Assembly: GCF_009389715.1 (NCBI RefSeq)
Contig: NC_052409.1
Location: 7,303,605-7,367,604 of the forward strand
Source: Phoenix dactylifera
Taxonomy: Eukaryota; Streptophyta; Magnoliopsida; Arecales; Arecaceae
DNA: 64,000 bases
Direction of reading: 5' to 3'
Positions 1 through 13,900 of the stretch are shown here, piece after piece. Position 1 is the stretch's first letter. Every line of letters begins with the position of its first letter. Made by a program: the position numbers and the translations under genes. A model generated the notes under the pieces. It was given only the letters and a program-made list of their open reading frames with translations, did not search any database and was not told the origin of the DNA.

Positions 1-3000
1 ACACATGATATGTAAGTACTAAATACACAGGGAATAGAGACAGGATTCGGACATTAATACCTCCACTGTTAGAAATTTCATGATCTTTTTGCAGTCTTCT
101 GAGAAGTTCTGGTCCTAGAGTTGCTATGTCACCTACACAAAGCAATATGAAGATACTGAATTTTCTCTTGAATGGCAAGGCATCAAACAAAACAGCTTTC
201 TGTTAGTGTATTCTACTAAAAACCAATTACCTGCACCTAGTGTTAAGATAATTGTGTCTTGATACGTATTTGATGGTATCTTGCGCACCAACTTATCAAT
301 CACATCCTCCTGATATTGAGAAGCATTCATTGAACACATGAAGAAATCCAAAAAAAACAGTAGCACAGGTAGATTATTGATGCTCAATAGCAGTATTTAA
401 CTCAGATCTAAGAAAACTTTTAAGCAAATTCTGGAGGCAGTATGACTTGCTACTCAAGGAATAAAGTTATAAAGTTATACTTCAGGAATGGCAAAAAACA
501 GACAATCGGCATGGACTTATAGTGGTGATATGTTATCTTGAAATGGAGAAAACTGTATTTGCATACCAGTTGAGGAATATATTCAGTTGATGGACCCCTG
601 ATTAAAGTTACCAGGTGGCTTCCACTAGAATTCCAGTTATTTATTTCTCTGGCAGCATAAGTCTGGAATATAAAGTCAACTGTTAGCGTTTATGCATCAT
701 AACCAAGTCTGTTCACAGAGGTACGGTAAGCTGATTAGACGTAGCACCGACATACCTCAGTTACTATCACATAATCTGCAGCACTGAATGCAGTAGCAAA
801 ATCTTTCATCAATGCAGCTAGACGGCTACAAAACACATTCACCATGACAGTTCAAGCACATTAGCATAGAAGGCCAAATTATCCAAAAGACTGCAACCGC
901 AGCTCTCTAGTGATCCTTTCAGTCAAACGTATAACCTGAATGTGTGTGGTTGAAAAACCACCCATAATGGTTCCAATGGAAATTTCTGTCGTGCAGCTTC
1001 GAGGACAGCATGAACTGCTGTTGGATGATGAGCATAATCATCATATATCTGGCATCCATTTACCTTACCAATCAACTCAAATCGTCGAGATACTCCTTCA
1101 AATTTACTCAAGTGGTTCCCCACAGAATTGATCGTTTCATGGACACAATGTCTGTCATTCACCAATGTTGCCACTGTAGCAAAGACCTACAAATCAGAAT
1201 GTGAGAAGCAAAGTTAAGAAATAATCGCAGCATTTTGAAAGATGAGATTGCCACAACAAAGATAACAAGAGTATATATAGTAGTAATATTCCAGCCTTTA
1301 TTTTAAACTTCTAAAATTTGAAACCAGCAGAACCATGAGTCCATAATGTCTCTCTCGTATTCCATTACTTTACAAGTTTAGCTACAACAGTGAAAAAAAA
1401 ACTAATCCAAGACAAACTTTACTGGTTCAACTGAACAATACATTATTCTAAGCAACTTTATGTTCATGGCTTCATGCATTTATGAAAATAAGATTTCTGC
1501 ATGCTAGGGATACCATCCTCCTTGCTGGACTCTGAATCTGACACGCTAATGCATCAAACACTCCTCAAGATGAATTGAGATCACATTCATGGATACTTGT
1601 GCAGCAACATCAGTTTGATGGATGTGATATTCAGTTTATGAAAGATGGCCATTGTTAGAGCCAAGCCAGTATATCTCCATCTGGCAGTTTAAGCTGGAGG
1701 CATAATTTAAAGTGGCTTGTTGATAGAAGTCTACCTCAATATCTGAACTAATAGCTGGAGTGAGATCCTAAACTAGTCACAAGATTGATCAGGAAGGCTT
1801 CTAATGTCCTCAAGATAGCAGATTTCTCATTGAATGTTCTTGGGCCATACTTGATGAGAAGACAGATTCTCATACTTGGATATAAGCAAATCAAGAATGT
1901 AACAGACTAGCAGACAGAGGCTTGAAACGAGGCATTTCCTTTTCTTTTCGCATCAAACCAAAAGAATGTAATTATTGAAAGAACATCTTCAATATGTTCA
2001 GTGGAGTGAGGTGATGATTCAGTAGAGTTTTCTTTAAACCTTGGAAAAACTCTGGTTTAAGAAAGGGTCTAACAGGCAGCCAGGCTAACCATGAATGCTT
2101 CTCAAGCCTCTATGGCAGTAGCAAAACGCCAAGATGTCTCTTCATGCAATCTGGCTTCTGTTTATTTGGAAAGTGGCATCTTCAAGAAAGTAAACCATTC
2201 TATAACCTCGTCTTTACCCATGAAAATTTCAAAAGAATATAATAAATTCTCACTAGTTTCTGACAAAAAACTAAATGAAATACATTCATATGATGTAAGT
2301 CCTTCATATATATGCATACTTGAATTTATGACCTAACTAGATCGCATGTCTGCCCCAATTCCAACAATTTCTCCATAGATCTTAATACTTATGATTTCTG
2401 ATATTTTGCAGTCAATATCTCATGGTTTCACTTACAAACAGGCAATACTCTCTTTAGATATAAATGTGCAGGGACATGATACCTACAAGTGGATGCTCAA
2501 ATGGTTATGTTTAATTCTTTTCAGATTTTTATGTAAATATTGTTTCTGATTCGATCAAATAATATCAATTTTTTGAAAAAAAAGTTTTGTGCCATAAGAT
2601 GTCAGTTCTGGTTCCACTCATTTTCACTGACACCAACTTGGTTCTGATTTCTAATATCCAAAACATGTTCCAAATTAAGATTTCAAATGTGCTCTATGAC
2701 TAGAAAATTTTGAACCTATTCTATAACAAATATAAGTTAAACTGTTAAAAAACTAGTATACTAACCACTATGATGTTGACGAAAACAAATAAAGAGAAGG
2801 GCAGGAATTTGCTCATTTTAGTTTTCATTTCCTGACAAACAAGCTATTGAAAAAGAAAACTTCTTCCCAACATTATTTTCTTCATAGAATTTGCAGAATT
2901 GTCAAGATTTTGTTGTCAACCTTATAAGTAACAACAGCATATACTAACCGCCAAAGAATTAAGAACATTATGAACTCCTGGCAAAATCAAACTGATGTTG

Positions 3001-6000
3001 GCAATCCGGCATGCCTTGTAATACTGCAAAAATGAAACATTATATAAGGTAGTGAGATCATAAAATACTCCTTAACATGGGTATAAAATTTCATGAATGC
3101 AGTGAATGAGTTTAAATACTGCTTACTGCTACCAAACATGTAGATTATTTTATTTAATGAAATAGCCTCCAAAATTATGACAGGTACTTTTCATAACTTC
3201 CCGATTTCAGCAAGAAATTAAAAATTCGGGAAAAGGATATTTCTTGAGACAAAAATGGAAAACAACAAAAAGATACCAATTTTATTGAAAATATACTAAT
3301 TTCATCAAAAGAAAATACTGCAATGGAATAAAAATAATGATGAATTTAATGTCAAATGCCTTTCCACTACCAAAGTTAGGAGCATGTTGAAGTATGCCAA
3401 CTGACTTGATATGCAGAAGGAGAAAAGGAGCACTTCTAGCAGAGATAAATGACGGAAAGTAAAATGATTTTGTCTGATGGTAGAAAAAACAACGTGACCA
3501 TCAGACAGGCACAAACAATTAGTTATAGACTTCTCATAAACTTGCACATGCTACAGAATTAGTGAATAAAATTTTTGCTAGAAGGCAAAGTGCATAGGTT
3601 GCAGTAAATTATGATCTACACAAAGAAGCCAATGGATTGTGCTAGACATACTTGCACAACAAAATTGAAACAACAATTTCATAATGCAAGAGAAATCGCA
3701 CCCAGGGTCAGCAGAACCGTCCCGAACTGCTCGGTTTAAGGCATCTCAAGACGTACCGGCGGCGGACTGGAATGGTTCCGACGACGAAACTGAGACACCG
3801 TAGCCGGAGGGAGAGAAGGAGAAGGAAAGAGAAGAAAAGAGAGCGAGCGGAGGAGAGAGGGAGAGGGAGAGGGAGGGAGGCCATCGAAGGCCGTTAGAAG
3901 GTCGGCGGAGGCTGACGCTCGGCTAAGAGACGGAGGCCGTGGCCGGGTTCCTGTATCGAACGAAACAGGGGTTCGACCGCTAAAGAAATTCGCGATTTTT
4001 AAGTGAAGTCGAACAAAACAGGAGACCAGGCCACGGCCTCCGCCTCCTGCCCGGGCTCCGACCTCTGCCACCCTCCACCAGCCTCCTCTCTCCCTCCCTC
4101 TCTCCCCCTTCTCTTCCTATCTTTTTCTCTCTCCCACGTTCTGCATTCGCCCTCTCCTGTGTCAATACAGGCCTGGCACGGCACAGCACGGACCCGTACT
4201 GACTCGTGCTGCCAGGCAACCGGTACAGTGCCCGGTATCGGCACAACAAACCGTGATCGCACCTAGGCAATTCAACATGCTATAAAAGAATAGACAATTG
4301 AATGCATTGGTATATGACATGACAAACAAATAAGGGAAAATTTGATAGCAAACATAATATACTAGCAATGACAAATTTAATATACCCCATTGTTTAAAAA
4401 AAAAAAATAACAATTCAGATACTTACATAAGTTAGATGCAAAATAATGCACTAACAACATAGTGCCATCAGGGCATACAGTTGATCACACAAATTGTTAT
4501 AAAATTTGAAATCAAAATACATGAGTATGATATTCAGATTTTTAAGTCTTCTGGAACTCAGATGACATAATCACTACAGTATACTAAATGAGAAGTAGCA
4601 AGTGGAACATGACTGCATAAGCAAGTGATCTGCCTCTCAAGCTTGTCTCTACAGTCAGCCTACTAAAGTTACAGTCTGTTTACAAACTTAAACTTTCTAT
4701 CAAATCCTTTCTATATGCATCAAGCAATCTACAACAACAAATCATCTGAAACATGATATGAACAAGTAAACTACCCCTGAATCGATTATTAATTCATTTA
4801 TAATTCTTTTAAAAAAGAAAATTATGGTAACCATGATGTTTGTCTGAAATGACTAAGAGTTGCTTTCTCTTCCAACATAGTTCACACAGCTGTCTTTGCT
4901 CCCCCATACATCTCTAAAAGTATGATATACACATTTGAGATACCTCTCTTCCGTATCACTTATAAAATGAACTCTTTTGGTGTTTTCTTATACCTATCCA
5001 CAATCACAGACGACAAACAACAATGACAGTTCTTTCCTATTCAATTTGTGCTAGTCCTTGTTGATTTCTCTTCCTCACTCAACAAACTTATTCATGTTTC
5101 AGAAGTGATACAATCCATTTCATGGCAAATCATGTACCTCTGCAAATCTCATTCTATTTTCTTTCATCTAAAATAAATTCTTGAGTTAATTAGAATCTTA
5201 TTAAGTAGATACAAGGTTCGCGTCTCAGTACCGGACCTCGTACCGGTGCCACACTAGCACAGTGTCGGTACGGTATGGTACGTGATTTTTTTGACGTACC
5301 GAGTGTCAGTACGCTTTCCGTACCAAGTACCGGTACCCAACCGATACGGTATGGTACGCCTTGTACCGTGCAGTTCGGGCTGGTACGGCATACCATAAGT
5401 AGATCAATTAAATAAAGAAACCCAAATTCCTCTATAATCTTCTATATTTTTCTGGAATTGCACTTAAAATCACTCCCAAACTTGTAATTTCTGAAAGAAA
5501 AATTATTTCTTAAATTGTTGTAGCATGTTGCATGCATCTGCAACCTACAGGCACTCCAATTATTTTACAAAGTCTCTTACAGATACAAGTATGGGTTTAG
5601 TTATTGATTGTTTACTTAAGAATGTATGCAGTGAGCATATGAACCATATATCTAGCATATATCAAATACTTATCAAATTTCAGAACATCCCATTGGGACA
5701 TAATATAAATGATGTTTTTAGAGATGGGGGATGTCATATTAACAAGAAGGTCAATTAGAACAACCAAGCCAAAATCCTGGAATTGGAATGACTCACCAAG
5801 ACATAATCTTGACCACCTTGTGAATTTGGAGTAATTGAGGATGCATGCCAGTCATTTTTGCTTGAAAGTCCATAAGTTGTTATACTGTAGCCATGATTCA
5901 ATATTGTAGAAGTTGAAATCACATTGCAGGAAACAGTCGCCTGCCTAGACTCGCTCAACAATGCATATGCACCTGCACTGAACTTCACTTTTCAGTCAAT

Positions 6001-7854
6001 TTTAATAAAAATATTAAAAATATATCCATTTGTCTTGAGTAGAGTGGGGGAAAATCTTGACCTCATTGCAGTGGGTTATTACATTAGACGTGGTTCACAA
6101 CTCAATAGGGGTTCCTTAAGAAAAAAGAAAAAAGAGAATACACAAAGAAATAAACAGACAATAGCACATCTTTTGCGGTAGTCTGGTTGAGTTGGAGAGG
6201 ACCGAGTAACTATTTACTAATTCACATTTTCCCTTTCCATATGAATTATACAAACTATCATTTGCTTGGCATATGTAATATACACCCGAACAACTCATAA
6301 TGATCTCATGTGTCTACATACATACTAAAAGATAGATAGATATACATGCAAGCATGCATGTGGGCACACATACATACATAAATACATACATGTGGATACA
6401 TAAACACACATATATATACACTAGTTAAAGTGCATGAAGAACTAATACCTTATAGGAAAAAATAAATTTATAAATTTAAAGAGGGTTGCAAAAATTTTAG
6501 TTTATTAGTTTCAACAATTTGGGTTAGTGTAATTGTGAAAAATTTAGTTTAGATTGGAATGGATTGGATCATTGTTTAGTAGATTTTGGTTGACCCAATC
6601 CATGTGCACATACATACACACACTAGTTAAAGTGCATGTGCTTATGCATGAAGAACTAACACCCTATAGGAAAAAATAATTTTATAAATTCAAAGAGGTT
6701 TGTGAAAGTTTTAGTTTATTAGTTTCAACAATTCGAGTTAGAGTAATTTCAGATAAGGGCTTCTAGATATCAAAATCTGAGTCATGATTGAAACAAAAGT
6801 CAATTGAAATCTTAGTCCAGATAACTTTGGTTTAGATTCGATTGGATCATTTAATTCCTCCACATGATATTCCTGAGGGTTTTTAGCAGATTTTGGTTTT
6901 GAAGCGGTCAACCCAAAGCACTTGCTGCCTTGATTGGATGGCTTGGTTTTTTGGAAAATACTTCAATTTTTTAAAAGAAAGGATCTTAATATTGGAAGTA
7001 AAATATTATAATAGTATTTTGGGAAAAAATATATTTCTATAGTGGTATCTTGGAATTGGAGATATGATTTTTTTTGTTAAAAAAAGAAACTTGACTTTCT
7101 TCCTAGAGGAAGCCCCAAAACATTCTCTTGTTTATGTCCATACATAGTTTAATGGAATTTGGTCTTGATTGTTGGAGTTTCAAGTCTACTGTTTTAATGA
7201 TCAGATCCTATAACCTATCTTCCCTTCAAAACACTCTAAGCCCATCCCTTTGGCTTGCATTACTGAAGTTTTATACTGGATCATTCCAAAACTTTCTGTT
7301 GGCATGCTAAAACTGTCAGAAAAGTTGTCGTATATCAATATACACACATGCCATAAAATTATATAATATTTAATCATAGTTGCTAGCTAGGATATTACAT
7401 TTATTATCAAAGGAATGCAAGAACTTGTATTCAGCTCTCTTGAAAAAGCGAACTCAAAGAATAAATGAATTAGACATGTTATAAGCATTTAAATTTTAAC
7501 ATGTTAAGATATATGTATATATGAAAAGAAAAAAGAAAAGAAAATGTGTAAGGGAAAAACTTTTGTTGGGTAAAATGAGTTTGGCAATAGGTTCACTGGC
7601 CAATTTCTCAAAAAAATGAGTTTGGGAATATTTGTGCAAGCTTGGTCAAGTAACAGCAAAGTGGTGCCTAATTTAAGGTTATAATTAAGCAAACTGATGA
7701 TACACATATCACCATCACCGTGCAATGCATGAAGGCATTTGAGATATATTTTTATTATTATAAGAATATTTTAAGATAGGGGTATTTTGAGAGAGCGGTA
7801 TTTTTAAGAATGGCAAAGTTTTCACACAGAACAATGGTACATGTATAGTTTTTA

Positions 7855-7909
<55 letters not shown>

Positions 7910-10900
7910 GTGTGTATTACATACATATATATACACATAATATATGTACTATATATGTATCATATATATATGTATGTCTGTATGTGTATCTATTCAAATG
8001 TGCCTAAGAAATATCTAATATGTGTTAGCATGAGCGTATAATATCAATTAGTTGGATCACTAGTAATACAAATTGCAAGTTATAATAATTGATACTTTCT
8101 TATAAAGCTTCAGATTATACTCTAGCATTCTCAAGCACAAGTCTAATTTAGGTTACGGTCCTTGGATTGTAAAACTGCATTTAATTTGCCAGCAGCATTC
8201 GTGCATATGAATCTTATACAAAATCATCAGAAAGGACACATATACATGAACCTACGAAAATAAAAAACCATGATAGAAGATGAGGAACAATACCCCATGA
8301 TCATGGGAATGTATAAATCATCAATGCATCCCCAAGGTCTTGGAAGTGCATAACCATGTTTTTTAAGCGGGTGCACTAGGGAGATTGCACGATCCTCCAA
8401 CTACAGAAGCAATAAAGTGTATGTATCCTATCATACCGTGTGCAGCATTGACAAAAACCAGAACAGACTTACAAAACATCATCATACAACAGAAAAGATA
8501 TTGTAAGAGTTTCATATTTAGTAAATAGAATTATTGGATTGCTTTCTACTTATAGTTATATACTTATCCAAATAATTCAAGCAATTGGAGATCAAATTGA
8601 ACCCATGGTATAGGGCACTAAAATATCACAAAAAGTAAGACAAAAACTATAAACAAGTCTAAAGTACATATTCTTGTATTAACGAATGTTAAATTGAAAA
8701 AGGCAAATACTTTGAAAAGAAGTATTTATAAGTTTCTCATTATTGGCTTCGGATAACAATGATAAGAACTGTAATTTATAAGGTAGTAATGCACCTACCT
8801 GTCACCACATAGTATGAGGTGGCCACCAGTCTTAATTTGACGAACAAACCTTCTGAATATATTCTGAACAGCCTCCTAGTGAATGGGAAATACTATGTAA
8901 GTATGTGATTCCCAAAGAATAAAATGTAAGTACGTGATTCACAAAGAATTTCAACTTGTTAACTGAAGATGTTATTATAATTCTGAGAAACAAGAAGTTC
9001 AAAGAAACCTCATCCTCAAAGATATCAACATGGTCCCATTCCACATTTGTTACAACAGCAATATAAGGTGATAATCCAAGAAAACAACTATCATATTCAT
9101 CAGCCTGCACAGCAGGATAAAATTATTAATGGAGCTCTACTATATAAACATGTTAAAAATGATAGTCTTAGAGAGGAATATGCCATCCTGCAAATCTAGG
9201 GACTGACGTACCTCCAAGACAAAGTTTGGACCACTTCCTGAAATAATATTTCCTCCTGAAAACTATAGAAAGTAAATTCTAGTTGGAATGAAGGCCCCAT
9301 CAAAACAACATATTTATATGCATAGTATGTAATTTAGACATAAATATGAGCCATGTATTTTAAATACATATAATACAAAAATAACCCCCAAAACACATGA
9401 TTTATGTTCTAACTTCTACCTATGAGAAAATGTAGATCATGTTCCATGGTATGGATTCTCAATTTAAAATGTCCATCCTGGGTTTTGCACCAAGAATTTG
9501 AAGCTTCAGTTCCACTCAGAGTTTCAAATTCACTGAAGCCACCATCCTAGCAAGAGCATACTAGTTTAAGTGGACTATTAAACATGTTTAAAATGCCAAG
9601 ACACCAAGAATAAAATGTTTTTGATATTTCTATATATGTTCCAAAAAAGAATATTTATATATGTATGTCCCGGAATGCAAGATACAATGTCTAAATTTGA
9701 TCTATGGTCCATAAGCATCCAAATTAGTTGATATTTTATGTGTGTGTGTGTGTGTTTTAAGATGTCTAGTTTAAGAGCAATGGTCTGCGTATGTGCATAC
9801 ACATGTAAGGCCCCTATGAAACTGTCCACTGTGCGCTTGGTGCAACATGAAGAGATTTCTAAATGGCATGATTTTCTGTTTATAGAAATTTTAAATGTAG
9901 TGTATCATGATTAACTGTACGAATCTTCAATTATCTTCAATTTAAAATATCCATCATTGAATTTGCACCATCAGGGTTGGATTCTAGCCTCCTACTACCT
10001 AGAGGATGCTAGCTCATCTCTCTCTATAAATAAATAAATAAGGATTCTCAATCTCAATAATAAACAAGTAATAGTAAATATCATTGCTAAGGATCTTAAG
10101 TATTCTTGATTATGGTGTGCTGCAACCATGATTTTTCATGTACCAAAGGGGAGAGTGATTACTCAAAGACTTTGATCCCATTCAGCAACTGATAGATTGT
10201 ACCAAGTTTTGGGTATCAGGATTTTACCCAGAAAAAAACATGCATATGAAACATCATGATTGGTGCACAAATAGAATATATAAATGCATGATGCCAATTG
10301 CTGAAGTTATTTATCTGCTAGTAGCACAGACTTCTGCAATTGGTGCATAATTAATGTGTAGATTTCAAACCAACTATTTATTTTATCAATATATGCATAT
10401 GCCTCACAAGCATGATATTGCATAATATTTCATGATATATCCTTCATCTGTAAGAAGAACATTTAAATTCAGTTAGTATTCCCAATAAAGGTATGTTTCA
10501 CTGAAAGTACTGGCTGGAGAGCATACTTGAGGCACATTTGCTCCAACTACTGCAATAAGATCGTCCCCCATGGCACCCAGAACATATGAAAGCATTGCTG
10601 CTGTTGTACTCTTTCCTATAATAGTAAGATAAGAATGATTATGATAGCAGCTGATTAGGCTGTAATAAGGCATAATAAGATTGAAGATTCTTGGATTCAA
10701 TTCCATGTATTGTAGAAAAAAATAAATGCTCAAAAAGCAAAATCGGAAGATATAATACTGCTGCACATGAAAACTCTTTAATAGCTGTGTTATTATCTGT
10801 TTCAGGAGTTTTTTGGTTTAAAGAAAGTAGAATGTAAGGTGCATTTTATATCTCATATGTCTTATTTTATAAAATGCTGTCAGTATAGTCAATTATTAAA

Positions 10901-13900
10901 TTAATTTTAGCACTCTTAGTATTTCATGGTTAATGATATAATCAATAATTACTGACTAACGTAAAGGTCATAAGAAGTCAGAAATAAGAAAAAGAAAATA
11001 TAAAATAAATCTCAAGATGTGAGTGAATGCAGATCTTGAGTACTAATTTGGAGATTGTTAAATGTCTTGTATTTATCTTGGATAGTGATCTCATAATATT
11101 TCTGTTCAACAGTGATCTCGGAATATTTCAGTCAGATAGTTATGAAAGAACTAATGCGTGCCACATGTTTGTGATGACTTGGCTTAAACTTCAGTCAATA
11201 TGCAAAAATAAGCAAATATTCAATACTCATTAAATATGCTACTGGACAGACATGAAAAAATAACATGCAAAAGAATATACGCAATATACACTGTATATTT
11301 ATATGTAGAAGACGCATGTAATGTATGTAACAATATTAAGAAAGCCTGGTTTTTTCTTTTGACCATATGAAGGATACCAGATTTTGAGTGGTTGTTAAGG
11401 TTTTTTATGTCCCTATTGATTGCCAGTGGGTTCCATATGTTTCCAAAATGAGGTCATTGACTTACGTAGTGATGGTCGGTCGCCAAGTCTCTTTATCAGC
11501 ATTGAAACATTTGTTGCACAAAGTGGTTATTCATCAAGAACCCTTGGACATACAAGGTTCCTATTACCATCTGGCCAGAACTGTAAATCAATATTCTAAA
11601 GATCGTTTGAGTTGACCAAAGAACCTATGAAGATTGGTTCACTCAAATATTTGCAGGAAACCTTGGTTTCAAGAAGGCTGCACTACTCATCTCATGCGCG
11701 TTTTAGATCCAAAACACACAGTTCTTTTGATTCTAAAAGGATGAAACATCTGCTTAAAAAAGAAAAGGGAAGAAATTAAAAAAAAAGGAAAATTTTCATA
11801 AATATAATAATGATTTCATATTTACTTGGGATACTTTGGTTTATTCTGGTGGATACCATCCTAGAACTGGAGCCTTTTTTACTGATGAATCAATCTGTAT
11901 TGAGAGGTTCAAACAATTTCAGGGAAGGGTTTAAATGCTAGTGCCAACCCCTATATCTAATTTGGTCATGGAATGGAATGGTACCAAGTGCTACAGTCCC
12001 GACTCTTCTTGGTACCATAATGGGATGCTTTTTTCAATTTTTTTACTTTATTTTAATGAATTTTAATGGATAATAATATGTTTTAATATCCTTAAACAAG
12101 TTTCTCTCCCTCTATCTCATGCTTTGTTTCAGCCTGAGGCATGCTACTGAAAGAGCCCAGGAGAAAGGAGATAGTGCCCCCTGCTGCTGCTGCTGCTCTC
12201 TCTTTTTTTTCCAAAAGAAAAAAGCAATCCGTCGGATCATGCCTCGTATCAGCCAAACCAGCCTTAGTACCAGCCTGTCCCAACCAGTTTGGAGCGAGAC
12301 GAGCAGGACATCCCGGCGCACGAAAGAACTGGTGTCCAGTACCTGACACACATATTCTTCTCTCTGTGGAACAGTGCAGTACTGGCAGAAGGGGTTGATG
12401 CTACCAGTACCTGAAATTGAATTCTTGATTTCAGGCCATCATTTTCACACTAAAGATCCTGACAAGGTTAGATACTTTCCCATAACAGCAGACTCCCATT
12501 CTGGTTCTAAATTATGTCAATTATATGCTTGGCCTATTAGAGATCAACATGATTTAACCAAGAATGTGGATAATCTGGCATATTGCAGTTTGGAAGTACA
12601 ACCTGATTAAGGATCAAAATTTGGAGGTCCAGGATGACTGGCAGATATATTAGTTTACTATACTAACACACATCGAGATGTTTCATATACTAGGTATGTC
12701 AAACATATTATCCAAGCAAATATGTAGAGATATTGTTTGTCAATATAAGTGATGCCGCATTGATAAATTGAAAGGATTTCTAGATCAGCAACTTCATGCA
12801 AAAGATCTTGACAAGGTAAAATAAGGCATCCCGATGCACGAGGCTCCAAGCCTTGTAGGGTTTGAGGAGGGTCAGATGTACGCAATCTTATCCATGCGTG
12901 CGGACAGATTATTTCTGTATTTTGAACCCATGACACCTAGGTCATAATAGAGAACATACAATTGCGCCAATGCCCACCCTCAAGATCTTGACAAGCTCAA
13001 TAATTTTATTAGGTTGAAGATAAACCAGGTCTAGTGTTGAGATCAATGGCCAAAACATGTTACTAGTCTACTATTTATAGACTGGGAAGTTTGAAATGAA
13101 GCCAGATCCAAGATCATCCTGCACCGATCAAGTTGCAAGATAGAAAGTCAACGGTCAGAGACCATAATAGAATTGACTTCATTGAAAAGGTGGAGACTAT
13201 GAAAGCACTCACCCCATATAATGAATCGAAAGATCAGAATGGCAATAGAAATTTTGTAAAAGAAATAGCTTCCTTACTTCCATTCCAAGCTTGGGTGTTT
13301 CAATATCCCAACTCCAGGCTGAGGAATGCTGATGATTTTTCAGTCAAATTATCATGGATAACATGATTTAATTGTTCATAGGCATATTTTTATTCCCTAA
13401 CCCAAGAAAAGGGGTAATTTTCACTACTTCATTCAAATAGTGGTTGCTATTCTTCTTAGTAAATTTATGAGGATTTTATGTGCTTTTATCCTGTCATTCT
13501 TTCTTGCAGTTCTTCAAGTAATATTCTTATAAAGGCGCACCAGATAGTATTAGCATAACATTAAAAAAATACAAAATAAAGAAAATAATTCGTTTGGCAA
13601 AGAAAGGATACCATGGGTTCCACTAATAGCAATAACCTTGTGCTTCTCTGTGATTTTCCTCAGCCAATCATCTCTCTTGTATCTGAGCAATATAAAGGTA
13701 ATTAGTTGAACCAATGATGGAACAGAGCATTTGAGCAACTAATATTTCAATTTTTTCACATACTTGTAACTTGAATTAAGCAATGTGACAAAAGTAATCA
13801 TTAATAAAATAAGAAGGAGATCCTTTTTTGACATATTCAAAAGACCAGTCTTTATTACATGCGGTTCTTGTGAACATCTGACTATGTGGAAGTAGTTGGT

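Noticed and set aside
11388..11615. 75-codon plus-strand ORF in a MurC intron
   Set aside because: No motif, no splice partner; probably chance.
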